Shown: positions 42,650-53,102, counted from the first letter of the stretch. The stretch: DNA of 64,000 nt from Flagellimonas yonaguniensis (GCF_029193885.1 NZ_JARFVB010000001.1:806001-870000), one strand, 5' to 3'. Notes: generated by a model not told the origin, from the letters alone. Numbers and translations: made by a program.

Positions 42650-43458
42650 TCTATGGTTCTGGATTCTAGTTCCTCGATTTCCTCTTTGTCCTTATTTTCG
42701 ATCAGGTATACATTTTTGATGTTGGCCATGTCCGAAAACAGCTCCACATCAATGTTGTAAAAACTCTTGGCATCATCCAGGTCGTACTTTTTGATGATTC
42801 CTATGGGAACATTTTCTGGAAAAATGCTGGACATGCCTCCAGTAACAATGGTATCGCCCACAACTAAGGGTACCAATCGGGGAATATCAATAAGTTGTAC
42901 AGCAGTATAGTCTTTTGTGTCCCAAATCAAAGAACCAAAGTATTGCGTGCCCTTTATTTTGGCATTGATGTTGGATTTGGTATTGAGAACACTTTGTACC
43001 GTGGCAAAATTGTTGGATACATTTTCCACAATCCCCAAAATACCATCCGTGGTGATCACCCCCATATCTTGATGCACCCCGTCTTTTACTCCTTTGTCAA
43101 TTAAGATATAATTTCGAGGGGAGGTGAAACTGTTCTTGATGAGCTTGGCATCTAGAACTTGGTAGACGGCCAAAGAGGAATTCAAGGGGTCAATACTATC
43201 GTATTGGGCGTTGAAAAGCATTTTCCGCAACTGCTGATTTTCCTCTACCAATCTTTTGTTCTCCTCTTGCAAGCTAAAATACGAGGATACATCAGAACCA
43301 GCACCATAAATGCTGCCCGTGACCCATCTGGATGAATTAAAAAATTTGGATTGATGGTAGGAATGCGACCGAATCGTCATCACCAATGAGATAAACGCGA
43401 AAAACGCATACAAAAATGCATTTCGATAGCGTAAAACAAAATTGATAATGCGTTGCAT
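42646..43458 (-). CDS. mreC: rod shape-determining protein MreC
   Basis: 270 residues: N-terminal membrane helix (FLYAFFAFISLVMTI), coiled coil about 65-90 (LQEENKRLVEENQQLRKML) and two beta-barrel halves (YILIDKGVKDGVHQDMGVIT; VVGDTIVTGGMSSIFPENVPIG are the typical family sites). Ends in an acidic tail (DKEEIEELES). Scaffold of the periplasmic elongasome activating PBP2. Between mreB (65 bases) and mreD (4-base overlap). Confidence 0.93.
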   Translation of the reverse strand: MQRIINFVLRYRNAFLYAFFAFISLVMTIRSHSYHQSKFFNSSRWVTGSIYGAGSDVSSYFSLQEENKRLVEENQQLRKMLFNAQYDSIDPLNSSLAVYQVLDAKLIKNSFTSPRNYILIDKGVKDGVHQDMGVITTDGILGIVENVSNNFATVQSVLNTKSNINAKIKGTQYFGSLIWDTKDYTAVQLIDIPRLVPLVVGDTIVTGGMSSIFPENVPIGIIKKYDLDDAKSFYNIDVELFSDMANIKNVYLIENKDKEEIEELESRTIE

Positions 43459-43523
43459 GCAATCGTATCGTTAAGAAGGTTTTTCAACTCCTTGAAGGTA
43501 ATGGAACTGCAAGGAATACAGCC

Positions 43524-44552
43524 CTATTTTATTAAAATACTTTTATAGCGTTCCAAGTTCTTCAGTGCAATACCTGTACCTCGAACAACTGCTCTCAAAG
43601 GATCTTCGGCAATATATACGGGCAAATCGGTTTTTTGGGAAAGTCTTCTGTCCAGTCCTCGTAGCATGGAACCACCACCTGCCAAGTAAATACCTGTGTT
43701 GTAAATATCGGCGGCAAGTTCTGGTGGCGTTTGGGACAAGGTTTCCATAACCGCATCCTCAACCCGCAAAATACTTTTGTCCAAGGCCTTAGCGATTTCC
43801 CGGTAGGAAACCTGTACCTGTTTTGGTTTACCTGTCAAAAGATCACGCCCTTGGATGGATTTATCCTCTGGTGGGGATTTTAAATCCTCAGTTGCGGAAC
43901 CGATTTCAATTTTAATGGCTTCTGCTGTAGTTTCACCCACATACAAATTGTGTTGTGTGCGCATGTAATAAATAATATCGTTGGTAAAAACATCACCCGC
44001 GATTTTCACGGATTTGTCACAAACGATACCTCCAAGTGCGATGACCGCAATCTCCGTGGTACCACCACCTATGTCCACGATCATGTTTCCTTTGGGTTGC
44101 ATAATGTCCAGACCGATGCCGATGGCAGCGGCCATAGGCTCGTGAATCAAGTATACCTCTTTACCATTAACACGTTCTGCAGACTCACGTACCGCACGCA
44201 TTTCCACTTCGGTAATCCCAGATGGAATACAAATGACCATCCGAAGCGCTGGCGGAAACCACTTTTTCTTGAGCGCTGGAATATTTTTGATGAACATACT
44301 GATCATCTTTTCCGAAGCATCAAAGTCTGCGATTACTCCGTCTTTCAACGGGCGTATGGTCTTGATGTTTTCATGGGTTTTCCCCTGCATCATATTGGCT
44401 TCGCGGCCCACCGCGATTATTTTCCCCGATACACGGTCCCTTGCCACAATGGAAGGGCTGTCCACAACCACTTTGTCCAAGTGGATGATCAGGGTATTTG
44501 CAGTACCGAGGTCAATGGCTATTTCCTCGGTCATGAAATCAAAAAATCCCAT
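43524..44552 (-). CDS. mreB: actin-like rod shape protein MreB
   Basis: 342 residues. Cytoskeletal ATPase forming membrane-bound filaments that direct cell-wall elongation. Actin-fold phosphate-1 site EIAIDLGTANTLIIHLD, VVDSPSIVA, the NMIVDIGGGTTEIAVIALGG phosphate-2 site, and GIYLAGGGSMLRGLDRRL in the adenosine site. Length normal. First gene of the rod operon; purH lies 55 bases upstream on the same strand, so read-through from the purH promoter is possible. Confidence 0.97.
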   Translation of the reverse strand: MGFFDFMTEEIAIDLGTANTLIIHLDKVVVDSPSIVARDRVSGKIIAVGREANMMQGKTHENIKTIRPLKDGVIADFDASEKMISMFIKNIPALKKKWFPPALRMVICIPSGITEVEMRAVRESAERVNGKEVYLIHEPMAAAIGIGLDIMQPKGNMIVDIGGGTTEIAVIALGGIVCDKSVKIAGDVFTNDIIYYMRTQHNLYVGETTAEAIKIEIGSATEDLKSPPEDKSIQGRDLLTGKPKQVQVSYREIAKALDKSILRVEDAVMETLSQTPPELAADIYNTGIYLAGGGSMLRGLDRRLSQKTDLPVYIAEDPLRAVVRGTGIALKNLERYKSILIK

Positions 44553-44607
44553 AAAAATCGTCTGTTTTTCGGATTAACGGTAAAAATTATCGGCTAATGT
44601 ACTAAAA

Positions 44608-46140
44608 TTAATGTTTAAAATGCCGTGTACCTGTCATCACCATGGCCATTCCATTTTCGTTGCAATAATCAATGCTCAATTGGTCTTTGATGGAGCCTCC
44701 TGGCTGGATTACACTTTTAATGCCAGCTTTGTCCGCAATCTCCACACAGTCAGGGAATGGGAAGAACGCATCACTGGCCATAACGGCACCGTTCAAATCA
44801 AATTCAAAAGACTTGGCCTTATGGATGGCTTGGTTCAAGGCATCAACACGTGAAGTTTGTCCTGTTCCGCTAGCGCACAATTGTTTGTTCTTGGCCAAAA
44901 CAATGGTGTTGCTTTTGGTGTGCTTGCACAATTTGGAAGCAAAAAGCAAATCTTCAATTTCTTTTGGTGTAGCTTGTTTTTCGGTAACAGGGGTCAAATC
45001 TGCTTTAGCATCGGTTTTGGAATCTTTATCCTGAACCAAAACACCGTTCAAACAAGTTCTTACCAAAGTTTCTGGCAATTCAATTTCGTTTTGAATCAAA
45101 ATGATTCTATTCTTTTTGCCCTTCAAGATTTCCAAAGCCTCATCGGAATAGCTGGGAGCAATTACCACTTCGCAGAACAGTTTGTGGATTTCCTCTGCAG
45201 TGGGCTTGTCAATTTCAACATTGGAAATCAAAATACCGCCAAATGCCGAAACAGGGTCACCGGCCAATGCATCCACATAGGCTTGATGGATAGAGCTTCG
45301 AGTTGCCAATCCACACGCATTGTTGTGTTTTAAAATGGCAAAGGTAGGGTCGTCATTTTTAAATTCGCCCATTAGGTTTACTGCAGCATCAACATCCAAA
45401 AGATTGTTGTAGGATAGCTCCTTCCCATGAAGTTTTGAGAACATGGCATCAAAATCGCCAAAGAAGAACCCTTTTTGGTGTGGGTTTTCGCCATAGCGCA
45501 ATACTTGACCTTTGGTCTCGCTGATTTTTAAAACAGCTTCTTCATGGTTTTGGTTGAAGTAATTGAAGATGGCCGTATCGTAATGTGATGAAATATTAAA
45601 GGCCTTGGTGGCAAAACGTTTGCGATCTTCTAAGGTCGTGGTTCCGTTTCCTTTGGAAATCACGTTCAAAAAGTCTTCGTAATCCTCCATGGATGATACG
45701 CAAAGCACATCCTTGAAGTTTTTGGCGGCAGCCCTGATTAGGGAAATACCACCGATATCGATTTTTTCGATTATATCTTGTTCCGATGCACCGCTGGCAA
45801 CGGTTTTTTCAAAAGGGTAAAGGTCTACAATCACAATGTCCAACTGTGGAATGTCGAATTCCTTCATTTGGGACACATCATTGTCATTGTCCTGTCTGTT
45901 CAAAATACCACCAAAAACCTTGGGGTGCAATGTTTTTACACGACCGCCCAAAATGGATGGGTAGCTGGTCACATCTTCAACAGGTACCACATCGATACCA
46001 AGGTCGCGGATGAATTTTTCGGTTCCCCCTGTAGAATAAAGGGTTACTCCTAGTTTATCCAATTTTTTTACAATAGGTTCCAATCCGTCTTTGTGGAAAA
46101 CGGAAATCAATGCAGCGGAGGCTTTTTTGGCAGTACTCAT
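44608..46140 (-). CDS. purH: bifunctional AICAR transformylase / IMP cyclohydrolase
   Basis: 510 residues. Last two steps of IMP synthesis. N-terminal MGS-like cyclohydrolase (ALISVFHKDGLEPIVKKL; LYSTGGTEKFI; SYPSILGGRVKTLHPKVFGGIL), then the transformylase domain with LRYGENPHQKGFFF, ILKHNNACGLA with the catalytic Lys-His, and the C-terminal SDAFFPFPDCVE and VIQPGGSIKD. ATG at 46140 gives MSTAKKASAAL; six codons upstream from TTG/ATG-like starts are not conserved. An exact -7 box TACTTTTG is 32 bases before the ATG. Followed by the rod-shape operon. Confidence 0.97.
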   Translation of the reverse strand: MSTAKKASAALISVFHKDGLEPIVKKLDKLGVTLYSTGGTEKFIRDLGIDVVPVEDVTSYPSILGGRVKTLHPKVFGGILNRQDNDNDVSQMKEFDIPQLDIVIVDLYPFEKTVASGASEQDIIEKIDIGGISLIRAAAKNFKDVLCVSSMEDYEDFLNVISKGNGTTTLEDRKRFATKAFNISSHYDTAIFNYFNQNHEEAVLKISETKGQVLRYGENPHQKGFFFGDFDAMFSKLHGKELSYNNLLDVDAAVNLMGEFKNDDPTFAILKHNNACGLATRSSIHQAYVDALAGDPVSAFGGILISNVEIDKPTAEEIHKLFCEVVIAPSYSDEALEILKGKKNRIILIQNEIELPETLVRTCLNGVLVQDKDSKTDAKADLTPVTEKQATPKEIEDLLFASKLCKHTKSNTIVLAKNKQLCASGTGQTSRVDALNQAIHKAKSFEFDLNGAVMASDAFFPFPDCVEIADKAGIKSVIQPGGSIKDQLSIDYCNENGMAMVMTGTRHFKH

Positions 46141-46171
46141 TTCTATCTTAAAAATCAATTTCTTAAGCGTA

Positions 46172-46179
46172 CAAAAGTA
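46172..46179 (-). promoter_or_regulatory. -7 box of purH
   Basis: Minus strand TACTTTTG, exact TAnnTTTG; start of transcription near 46165. No clear TTG -33 and no purine riboswitch fold could be seen in the short leader. Confidence 0.5.
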
Positions 46180-46231
46180 CTTGATCTGTCCCTAAAAAGC
46201 AGTACGGGTTATCAACAAAATGGGAGAAGTT

Positions 46232-46684
46232 TTACAGAATTTTGGCCACCTCGGCATTGATGAATTCCAAAAAGCGCTCATCTTCTTCCGTAAATGGATC
46301 AGGCGTGTTGGAATCGATATCGATTTGGCCCACATTTTCCCCATTCACAAACAAGGGAACCACAATCTCTGCTTTTACAGTTATACTACACGCAATGTAG
46401 TTATCTTGAGCGGCCACATCGGGTACCACAAAGTTCTCGTTGCTCACGGCAACCTGTCCGCAAATGCCCTTTCCAAAAGGAATGATGGTATGATCGGTGG
46501 GAGCGCCTGCATAAGGTCCCAGTTTCAATTCCTCTTTGTTGCCATTTTTAAAATAGAACCCGACCCAATCGTAATGATCCACATTGCTGCGCAATAGTTC
46601 ACAGATTTCGCCCAAACGGGTATCCACTGATTTGGTTTCATCGGTTACGATTTCGAGTACCTTGGGTTCCAAAGATTTTAGCAT
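46232..46684 (-). CDS. GAF-domain free methionine-(R)-sulfoxide reductase homologue
   Basis: 150 residues, a single GAF domain of the fRMsr group that reduces free Met-R-sulfoxide. Seen: YDWVGFYFKNG, IIPFGKGICGQVA with Cys75, NYIACSITVKAEIVVPLF with Cys99 (the catalytic Cys position) and GQIDIDSNTPDPFTEED at the end. Canonical enzymes have a third, resolving Cys ten residues before the GxCG Cys; here it is His65. Thus two of three redox Cys remain, as in some active variants. The ATG at 46684 was chosen over a 19-codon extension. It is 91 bases upstream of purH on the same strand and diverges from the metal cluster. Confidence 0.8.
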   Translation of the reverse strand: MLKSLEPKVLEIVTDETKSVDTRLGEICELLRSNVDHYDWVGFYFKNGNKEELKLGPYAGAPTDHTIIPFGKGICGQVAVSNENFVVPDVAAQDNYIACSITVKAEIVVPLFVNGENVGQIDIDSNTPDPFTEEDERFLEFINAEVAKIL

Positions 46685-46817
46685 GAGGTAATTTTTTTGC
46701 AAAGGTATTGAATCATGGATTTGTACGATAAAAGAAATCAAACTTACAGGTCTAAAAAAGAATAAACTTTTGTTAAGTCCAGCGCTTCAGTTCGATATTT
46801 TGTAATTTTGTTCTTCA

Positions 46818-47228
46818 ATGAAACAGTTTTTTCATCAAATAGTATCCTCACTGATGGCCCTTTTGGTCTTGGCTTCCACGGTTTCATGGACGGTGGACAA
46901 GCATTTTTGTATGGGCCGTGTAATGGATATTTCCTTCTTTTCCCATGCTGAAGATTGTGGCATGGAAGCAGGATTGGCATTGATGGAGAATGATGATTTG
47001 AAGAAAAGTTGCTGTGCAGATGAATCCTTTACCATGCAAGGGCAAGATGACCTTAACCTTGCTTGGCAAGATTTGGATTTGGAACATCAAATGTTCTTGG
47101 TCGCCTTCACAAGTACTTATGTTGATATTTTTGTTCCGTTGGAGAAATGTCCTGTTCCTAACGAACAATATCCACCACCTAAACTGGTCAAAGACATTCA
47201 CGTTCTCGACCAAGTCTTTTTAATTTGA
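46818..47228 (+). CDS. HYC_CC_PP family protein (metal-cluster associated)
   Basis: 136 residues with an N-terminal hydrophobic signal (IVSSLMALLVLASTVSWTV). The three family marks are present: KHFCMG (His29-Phe30-Cys31 in place of H-Y-C), SCCAD (Cys65-Cys66) and YPPPKLVKDIHVLDQVFLI at the C-terminus. The His/Cys set suggests binding of a soft metal such as copper. The group is known mostly by its place next to TonB receptors and HMA proteins, as here. An exact -7 box TAATTTTG (46803-46810) is only seven bases before the ATG, so the transcript may be leaderless. Molecular role is undetermined. Confidence 0.8.
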   Translation: MKQFFHQIVSSLMALLVLASTVSWTVDKHFCMGRVMDISFFSHAEDCGMEAGLALMENDDLKKSCCADESFTMQGQDDLNLAWQDLDLEHQMFLVAFTSTYVDIFVPLEKCPVPNEQYPPPKLVKDIHVLDQVFLI

Positions 47229-47320
47229 TTTTTTGAATTAGAACCGTTGACCTGTTTCAAGCATGATTCGGGCGCACCTATTTATTTTCAAATATTTCTA
47301 ATTCAATTTTATCATATTAA

Positions 47321-49555
47321 ATGAAATCATTTCTAATCATATTATGTTGTCTTCCATTTTTGGCGAGTGCCCAAGATACCATTCAAGGTATGGTAATGGA
47401 AGCCAATCCAGATAACAAACACCTTGGTTTGCCAGGAGCCAATGTTTACTGGCAAGGTTCCCCGATTGGAACCATGACCAAGGAGGATGGGACCTTTTCG
47501 ATTCCATACTCAAAAGAATACAATAAACTAATTATAAGTTTTGTGGGGTTCCAAACAGATACCCTCACTATTGATCAACCTAAAATGGTGCATCATTGGT
47601 TGCAACCATCCAATGAGTTGGATGAGGTTGTGGTAAAACAGAAAAAAGAGGCCGTCCAAAAGACTTTCTTTTTGGCCCAAAACGTAGTAACCGTCAATAG
47701 TGCGGAATTGTTAAAGGCAGCTTGCTGCAACCTTTCCGAAAGTTTTGAGACCAATCCGGCGATTGATGTCAATTTCAATGACGCCTTAACAGGGACCAAG
47801 CGCATCGAAATGCTTGGTCTTACCAGTCCTTATCTGTTGATTACACAAGAAAACATTCCTATGGTTCGTGGGGCTTCGCAAGCCTTTGGGCTCACGTTTA
47901 CCCCTGGCACATGGGTTGAAAGCATACAAATAACCAAAGGAGCGGGTAGCGTGGTGAACGGTTATGAAAGTATCTCTGGACAAATCAATACAGAACTTCA
48001 AAAACCACTTACCGATGTGCCGCTTTTTGTGAATGGCTATGCAAACCTAAATGGGAGGTTGGAATTGAACACTCATTTTAACACTAAGCTGACTGATGAA
48101 TGGAGCACAGGTCTATATATCCATGGCAACCGCAGGGATTCGGAAGTGGATAACAACAATGATGGTTTTTTGGACAATCCATTGGCCAACCAAATCAATG
48201 TAATGAATCGTTGGCAATATCAGAATCCAGAGAAAGGTTGGGTAAGTTTTTTCAATGTACGTTATTTAAATGATGAAAAGCAAGTGGGTGAGAGTGGGTT
48301 CAATCCCGAAACGGATAGGTTTACCACAAATGCTTGGGGCAGTGAAATAAACACGGAACGTTTTGATGGTTCCGTTAAGCTGGGTTATGTATTTCCCAAT
48401 TTACCTTTCCAAAGTTTTGGTTTCCAGGCATCCTATAGTCATCATGCGCAAGATTCGTACTTTGGGTTCAATACCTATGACATTGACCATGAAAGCATCT
48501 ACTCCAATCTTTTATTTAATTCAATCATTGGGAATACAAAGCATAAGTTTAAAACCGGGATATCCTTTGCTTATGATGGATACGATGAGTTGGTCAACGG
48601 AACAATCTTTACAAGATCGGATAGGTCTGCAGGGGCATTTTTTGAATACAGTTATACCAATTTGGAAAAATTGAGCTTTACGGCAGGTGCCCGTTTCGAC
48701 ACCCACAACCGATTGGGGAATTTCTTTACGCCTCGATTGCACGTTCGCTACACGCCCTGGGAAAATGGAAGTTTCCGTGGCTCTTTTGGATTGGGAAGAA
48801 GAGCGGCCAATATTTTTGCCGAAAACCAACGAATGTTTGCTTCTTCAAGAACTATACAGTTAAATGGCAATGGAGGGAATATCTATGGTTTCGATGCCGA
48901 AAAAGCAATAAATTATGGGGTCAGTTTTATTCAAAAGTTCAAATGGTTTGATAGACCCGGGGATTTCAGTATTGATTTTTACCGTACCGATTTCGAGAAT
49001 CAGGTAGTGGTGGATTGGGAAAATCCAAGGGAAATTGTTTTTTCCAATTTGGATGGAGATAGTTATGCCAATAGCTTACAGGTGGAACTTAACCATAGGG
49101 TTTTACCCAATGTGGAAGTAAGGGCCGCTTATAAATTTTATGATGTAAAAACTGAGTATCAAACTGGTCTGCTCCAAAAGCCGTTGCAAGCAAGGCATCG
49201 ATTTTTTACCAATGTGGGGTATAACACCCAACCTAAGGAAAATGGAGCGCAATGGCGATTCGATTATACTTTCAATTTGTTGGGTGAGCAACGTCTGCCA
49301 AGTACAGGTGCCAATCCTCTGGAATATCAATTGGGTGAATTTGCAGATGGGTATAGTTTGATGAATGCCCAAGTGACCAAAGTGTTCTCCAACAAGTTCG
49401 AAGTTTATTTGGGCGGGGAGAATTTGACTAATTTTAGACAATATGACGCCGTTTTAGGCGCGGATGACCCTTTTGGCGATTACTTTGATACCACAATCGT
49501 TTACGCGCCAATATTTGGAAGAATGCTCTACATGGGCTTTAGATTTAAAATTTAA
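47321..49555 (+). CDS. TonB-dependent receptor, probable copper/heavy-metal uptake
   Basis: 744 residues. Signal peptide (MKSFLIILCCLPFLASAQ), CarboxypepD_reg-like domain about 22-95 (GLPGANVYWQGSPIGTMT), plug domain about 120-225 and a 22-strand barrel ending in YMGFRFKI with terminal aromatic/charged pattern. At the start of the plug there is a vicinal Cys pair in LKAACCNLSESF (Cys135-136), typical of the subgroup linked with HMA proteins. The plug box has ERIxxxKGAGS-like ESIQITKGAGSVVNGYES. Follows the HYC_CC_PP gene by 92 bases and precedes the HMA gene by 18. Copper is inferred from the neighbours. Confidence 0.88.
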   Translation: MKSFLIILCCLPFLASAQDTIQGMVMEANPDNKHLGLPGANVYWQGSPIGTMTKEDGTFSIPYSKEYNKLIISFVGFQTDTLTIDQPKMVHHWLQPSNELDEVVVKQKKEAVQKTFFLAQNVVTVNSAELLKAACCNLSESFETNPAIDVNFNDALTGTKRIEMLGLTSPYLLITQENIPMVRGASQAFGLTFTPGTWVESIQITKGAGSVVNGYESISGQINTELQKPLTDVPLFVNGYANLNGRLELNTHFNTKLTDEWSTGLYIHGNRRDSEVDNNNDGFLDNPLANQINVMNRWQYQNPEKGWVSFFNVRYLNDEKQVGESGFNPETDRFTTNAWGSEINTERFDGSVKLGYVFPNLPFQSFGFQASYSHHAQDSYFGFNTYDIDHESIYSNLLFNSIIGNTKHKFKTGISFAYDGYDELVNGTIFTRSDRSAGAFFEYSYTNLEKLSFTAGARFDTHNRLGNFFTPRLHVRYTPWENGSFRGSFGLGRRAANIFAENQRMFASSRTIQLNGNGGNIYGFDAEKAINYGVSFIQKFKWFDRPGDFSIDFYRTDFENQVVVDWENPREIVFSNLDGDSYANSLQVELNHRVLPNVEVRAAYKFYDVKTEYQTGLLQKPLQARHRFFTNVGYNTQPKENGAQWRFDYTFNLLGEQRLPSTGANPLEYQLGEFADGYSLMNAQVTKVFSNKFEVYLGGENLTNFRQYDAVLGADDPFGDYFDTTIVYAPIFGRMLYMGFRFKI

Positions 49556-49573
49556 TTTATAAAAATTCATATC

Positions 49574-49945
49574 ATGATGAAAAGAATAGCAATACTAGCA
49601 GTTATGTTCGTTTCCGTTGTGGGAATGGCACAGGACAAGAACAAGAAAACGACCTTTGAGGTTGATGGCAAGTGCGAAATGTGCAAAATGCGCATTGAAA
49701 AGGCAGCTTTGGGGGTAACAGGGGTCAAGTATGCCAGTTGGGACATTCCGACACATCAATTATCCTTGGTAGTGGACGAAAGAAAAGCAAACTCTATGCA
49801 GATTAAATCCGCCATTGCGGCTGTTGGGCACGATACCAAGGAGCTAAAAGCCACCCAAGAAGCGTATGATGCCGTGCATCCGTGCTGCAAATACAGAGAA
49901 GACAATACGGATGACAGCACTACCCATAAAAACGACAATCCCTAA
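49574..49945 (+). CDS. periplasmic heavy-metal-associated (HMA) domain protein
   Basis: 123 residues. Signal peptide (MMKRIAILAVMFVSVVGMAQ), then a ferredoxin-like HMA fold whose metal loop is GKCEMCKMRIEKA (Cys34, Cys37). After the fold comes a second Cys pair in AVHPCCKYRE (Cys104-105), and a polar tail. Expected to bind Cu(I) or another soft cation in the periplasm and pass it between the receptor and the membrane fusion protein that follows. Its TAA shares a base with the next ATG (TAATG), so the two are coupled. Confidence 0.88.
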   Translation: MMKRIAILAVMFVSVVGMAQDKNKKTTFEVDGKCEMCKMRIEKAALGVTGVKYASWDIPTHQLSLVVDERKANSMQIKSAIAAVGHDTKELKATQEAYDAVHPCCKYREDNTDDSTTHKNDNP

Positions 49946-50658
49946 TGAAGCATACGTATCTCATTACAGGAATGACTTGTGGTGGTTGTGCTTCTTCAGT
50001 AGAAGAGCAACTTGCCAAAGTAGAGGGAGTGCGAAAGGTAGACGTGGATTTGGAAAAGGCGGAGGCGACCATTTCAATGAATAATCATGTGTCCTTACAG
50101 GATTTCAGGGCGGCATTGTCGGATAAGTACTCCATCAGCATGAAAACCGAAGAAGCGGTACCTCAGGATTTGCCTGTCCAGCAATCCAAATGGAAACAGC
50201 TGAAACCTTTATTTTTGATTTTCGGTTATTTATTCGTCGCTGCTTTTTTATTGAACTTTAAAGATTGGGGTTATTCCAATGCCATGCTGGATTTTATGGG
50301 GCTTTTTTATATCGTGTTCAGCTTCTTCAAGTTTTTGGATCTCAAAGGTTTTCCGGAAAGTTTTAGGATGTATGATCCATTGGCGAAGACAGTCCCGTTT
50401 TATGGGAAGGTTTATCCATTTTTGGAGTTGGCATTGGGCCTGCTCTTTTTGATGAGGTTCCAAATAACCTTGGCATTGATTTTAACGATTGTTATTTTAG
50501 GGATTACCACATTTGGGGTCATCAAGTCCTTGCTGGATAAAAAAAGTATTCGTTGTGCGTGTTTGGGAACCGCACTAAACCTGCCAATGACCGAGGCAAC
50601 ATTTATTGAGAATGCCATCATGTTGATCATGGCTTTTGTTATGCTATTTCAATTTTAG
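49945..50658 (+). CDS. HMA domain fused to MauE/DoxX-like membrane protein
   Basis: 237 residues. Residues 1-65 are a complete HMA domain (HTYLITGMTCGGCASSVEEQL, metal Cys12 and Cys15). After a linker follow four or more membrane helices (LFLIFGYLFVAAFLLNF; MLDFMGLFYIVFSFFKFLDL; VYPFLELALGLLFLM; ITLALILTIVILGITTFG) of the MauE/DoxX kind. A membrane-near SIRCACLG (Cys204, Cys206) is the redox-type Cys pair of MauE proteins. The fusion suggests coupling of metal binding to thiol chemistry or metal passage at the inner membrane. Last gene of the metal cluster; substrate not proven. Confidence 0.82.
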   Translation: MKHTYLITGMTCGGCASSVEEQLAKVEGVRKVDVDLEKAEATISMNNHVSLQDFRAALSDKYSISMKTEEAVPQDLPVQQSKWKQLKPLFLIFGYLFVAAFLLNFKDWGYSNAMLDFMGLFYIVFSFFKFLDLKGFPESFRMYDPLAKTVPFYGKVYPFLELALGLLFLMRFQITLALILTIVILGITTFGVIKSLLDKKSIRCACLGTALNLPMTEATFIENAIMLIMAFVMLFQF

Positions 50659-50732
50659 TTAATCTTTAGCCAAATAAAATCTACGGATTCAAATCTGAAA
50701 TACATTTACTTCAGTTTTTAAATTATTGACTG

Positions 50733-50828
50733 ATGAAACAAGCAAAGTCAAACGGAAAGTCATCTCCTGCAAAAGTTGTAAAGCCTGTTGCCAAGAAGAC
50801 TGCCCAAGCTACTGGTAAGAAGAAGTAA
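50733..50828 (+). CDS. tiny lysine-rich basic peptide, 31 aa
   Basis: ATG-started frame of 31 codons, MKQAKSNGKSSPAKVVKPVA then KKTAQATGKKK: eleven Lys, with Ala, Pro, Ser and no aromatic or acidic residue. Such composition resembles histone-H1-like tails that bind nucleic acid. It lies 74 bases after the HMA-MauE gene with a TACATTTA -7-like box nearby, followed by a small hairpin (GGTTCTC GAA GAGAACC, 50839-50855) and then the terminator shared with groEL. No family known to me. Real coding status is likely but unproven. Confidence 0.5.
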   Translation: MKQAKSNGKSSPAKVVKPVAKKTAQATGKKK

Positions 50829-50872
50829 TTTGGTCTTAGGTTCTCGAAGAGAACCGCACAACAAAAAAAGAA

Positions 50873-50898
50873 AACGCCCCGATTTGCATCGGGGCGTT
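50873..50898. terminator. terminator of groEL (and opposing unit)
   Basis: AACGCCCCGA TTTGCA TCGGGGCGTT stem of 10 bp. On the minus strand it is followed by TTTTCTTTTTTTG, ending the groEL transcript 22 bases after its stop; on the plus strand by CCTATTTTATT, weaker. Confidence 0.8.
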
Positions 50899-50920
50899 CC
50901 TATTTTATTGGGATGATATC

Positions 50921-52667
<1,747 letters not shown>

Positions 52668-52677
52668 GACATATTGG

Positions 52678-52956
52678 TTACACTATTGCCAAAATATCGC
52701 TTTCGCGCATCATCAAATAGTCGGTGCCATCGAACTTAAGTTCGGTACCGGCATATTTTCCATAAAGAACGGTATCACCTTCTTTAACGGTAACTTTTTC
52801 GTCCTTGGTTCCGGGTCCAACGGCCACAACGGTTCCTTTTTGTGGTTTTTCTTTTGCGTTGTCCGGAATGATGATACCGGAGGCAGTTTTGGTTTCGGCC
52901 TGTAGAGGCTCGATCAAAACCCTGTCTGCCAATGGTTTGATATTTACTTTAGCCAT
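52678..52956 (-). CDS. groS: 10-kDa co-chaperonin GroES
   Basis: 92 residues: [20 protein letters not shown] at the start, mobile loop with [16 protein letters not shown], then VVAVGPG and [17 protein letters not shown]. Caps the GroEL ring. ATG at 52956. Preceded by a sigma-54-type promoter element (53002-53017), and there is no CIRCE-like repeat, so heat-shock control may differ from the HrcA type. The groES stop is followed after 10 bases by the unit-2 hairpin. Confidence 0.98.
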   Translation of the reverse strand: MAKVNIKPLADRVLIEPLQAETKTASGIIIPDNAKEKPQKGTVVAVGPGTKDEKVTVKEGDTVLYGKYAGTELKFDGTDYLMMRESDILAIV

Positions 52957-53001
52957 ATTTTTAATTTTTAGGTGTTTGTTTTAAAAATTCTGTATCTAAA
53001 A

Positions 53002-53017
53002 GGCAGAAATTGTGCCA
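53002..53017 (-). promoter_or_regulatory. sigma-54 (-24/-12) promoter element ahead of groES
   Basis: Minus strand TGGCACAATTTCTGCC. The GG and GC doublets are exactly 10 bases apart, as in the consensus TGGCAC-N5-TTGC; only one base (C for T) differs in the -12 half. Start of transcription would be near 52991, giving a leader of about 35 bases. A gene for a sigma-54 activator is 2 kb upstream on the same strand. Confidence 0.55.
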
Positions 53018-53045
53018 TTGCCCAAAAACTGACATTCTGGAAAAC

Positions 53046-53081
53046 AAAAATGCCAGCTTGTCATTTCAAGCTGGCATTTTT
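53046..53081 (-). terminator. terminator after secG
   Basis: AAAAATGCCAGCTTG TCATTT CAAGCTGGCATTTTT: 15-bp perfect stem, T-tract on both sides. It closes the miaB-to-secG operon on the minus strand and separates it from groES. Confidence 0.9.
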
Positions 53082-53102
53082 CAATGCTTTGTCACTTTTT
53101 TA

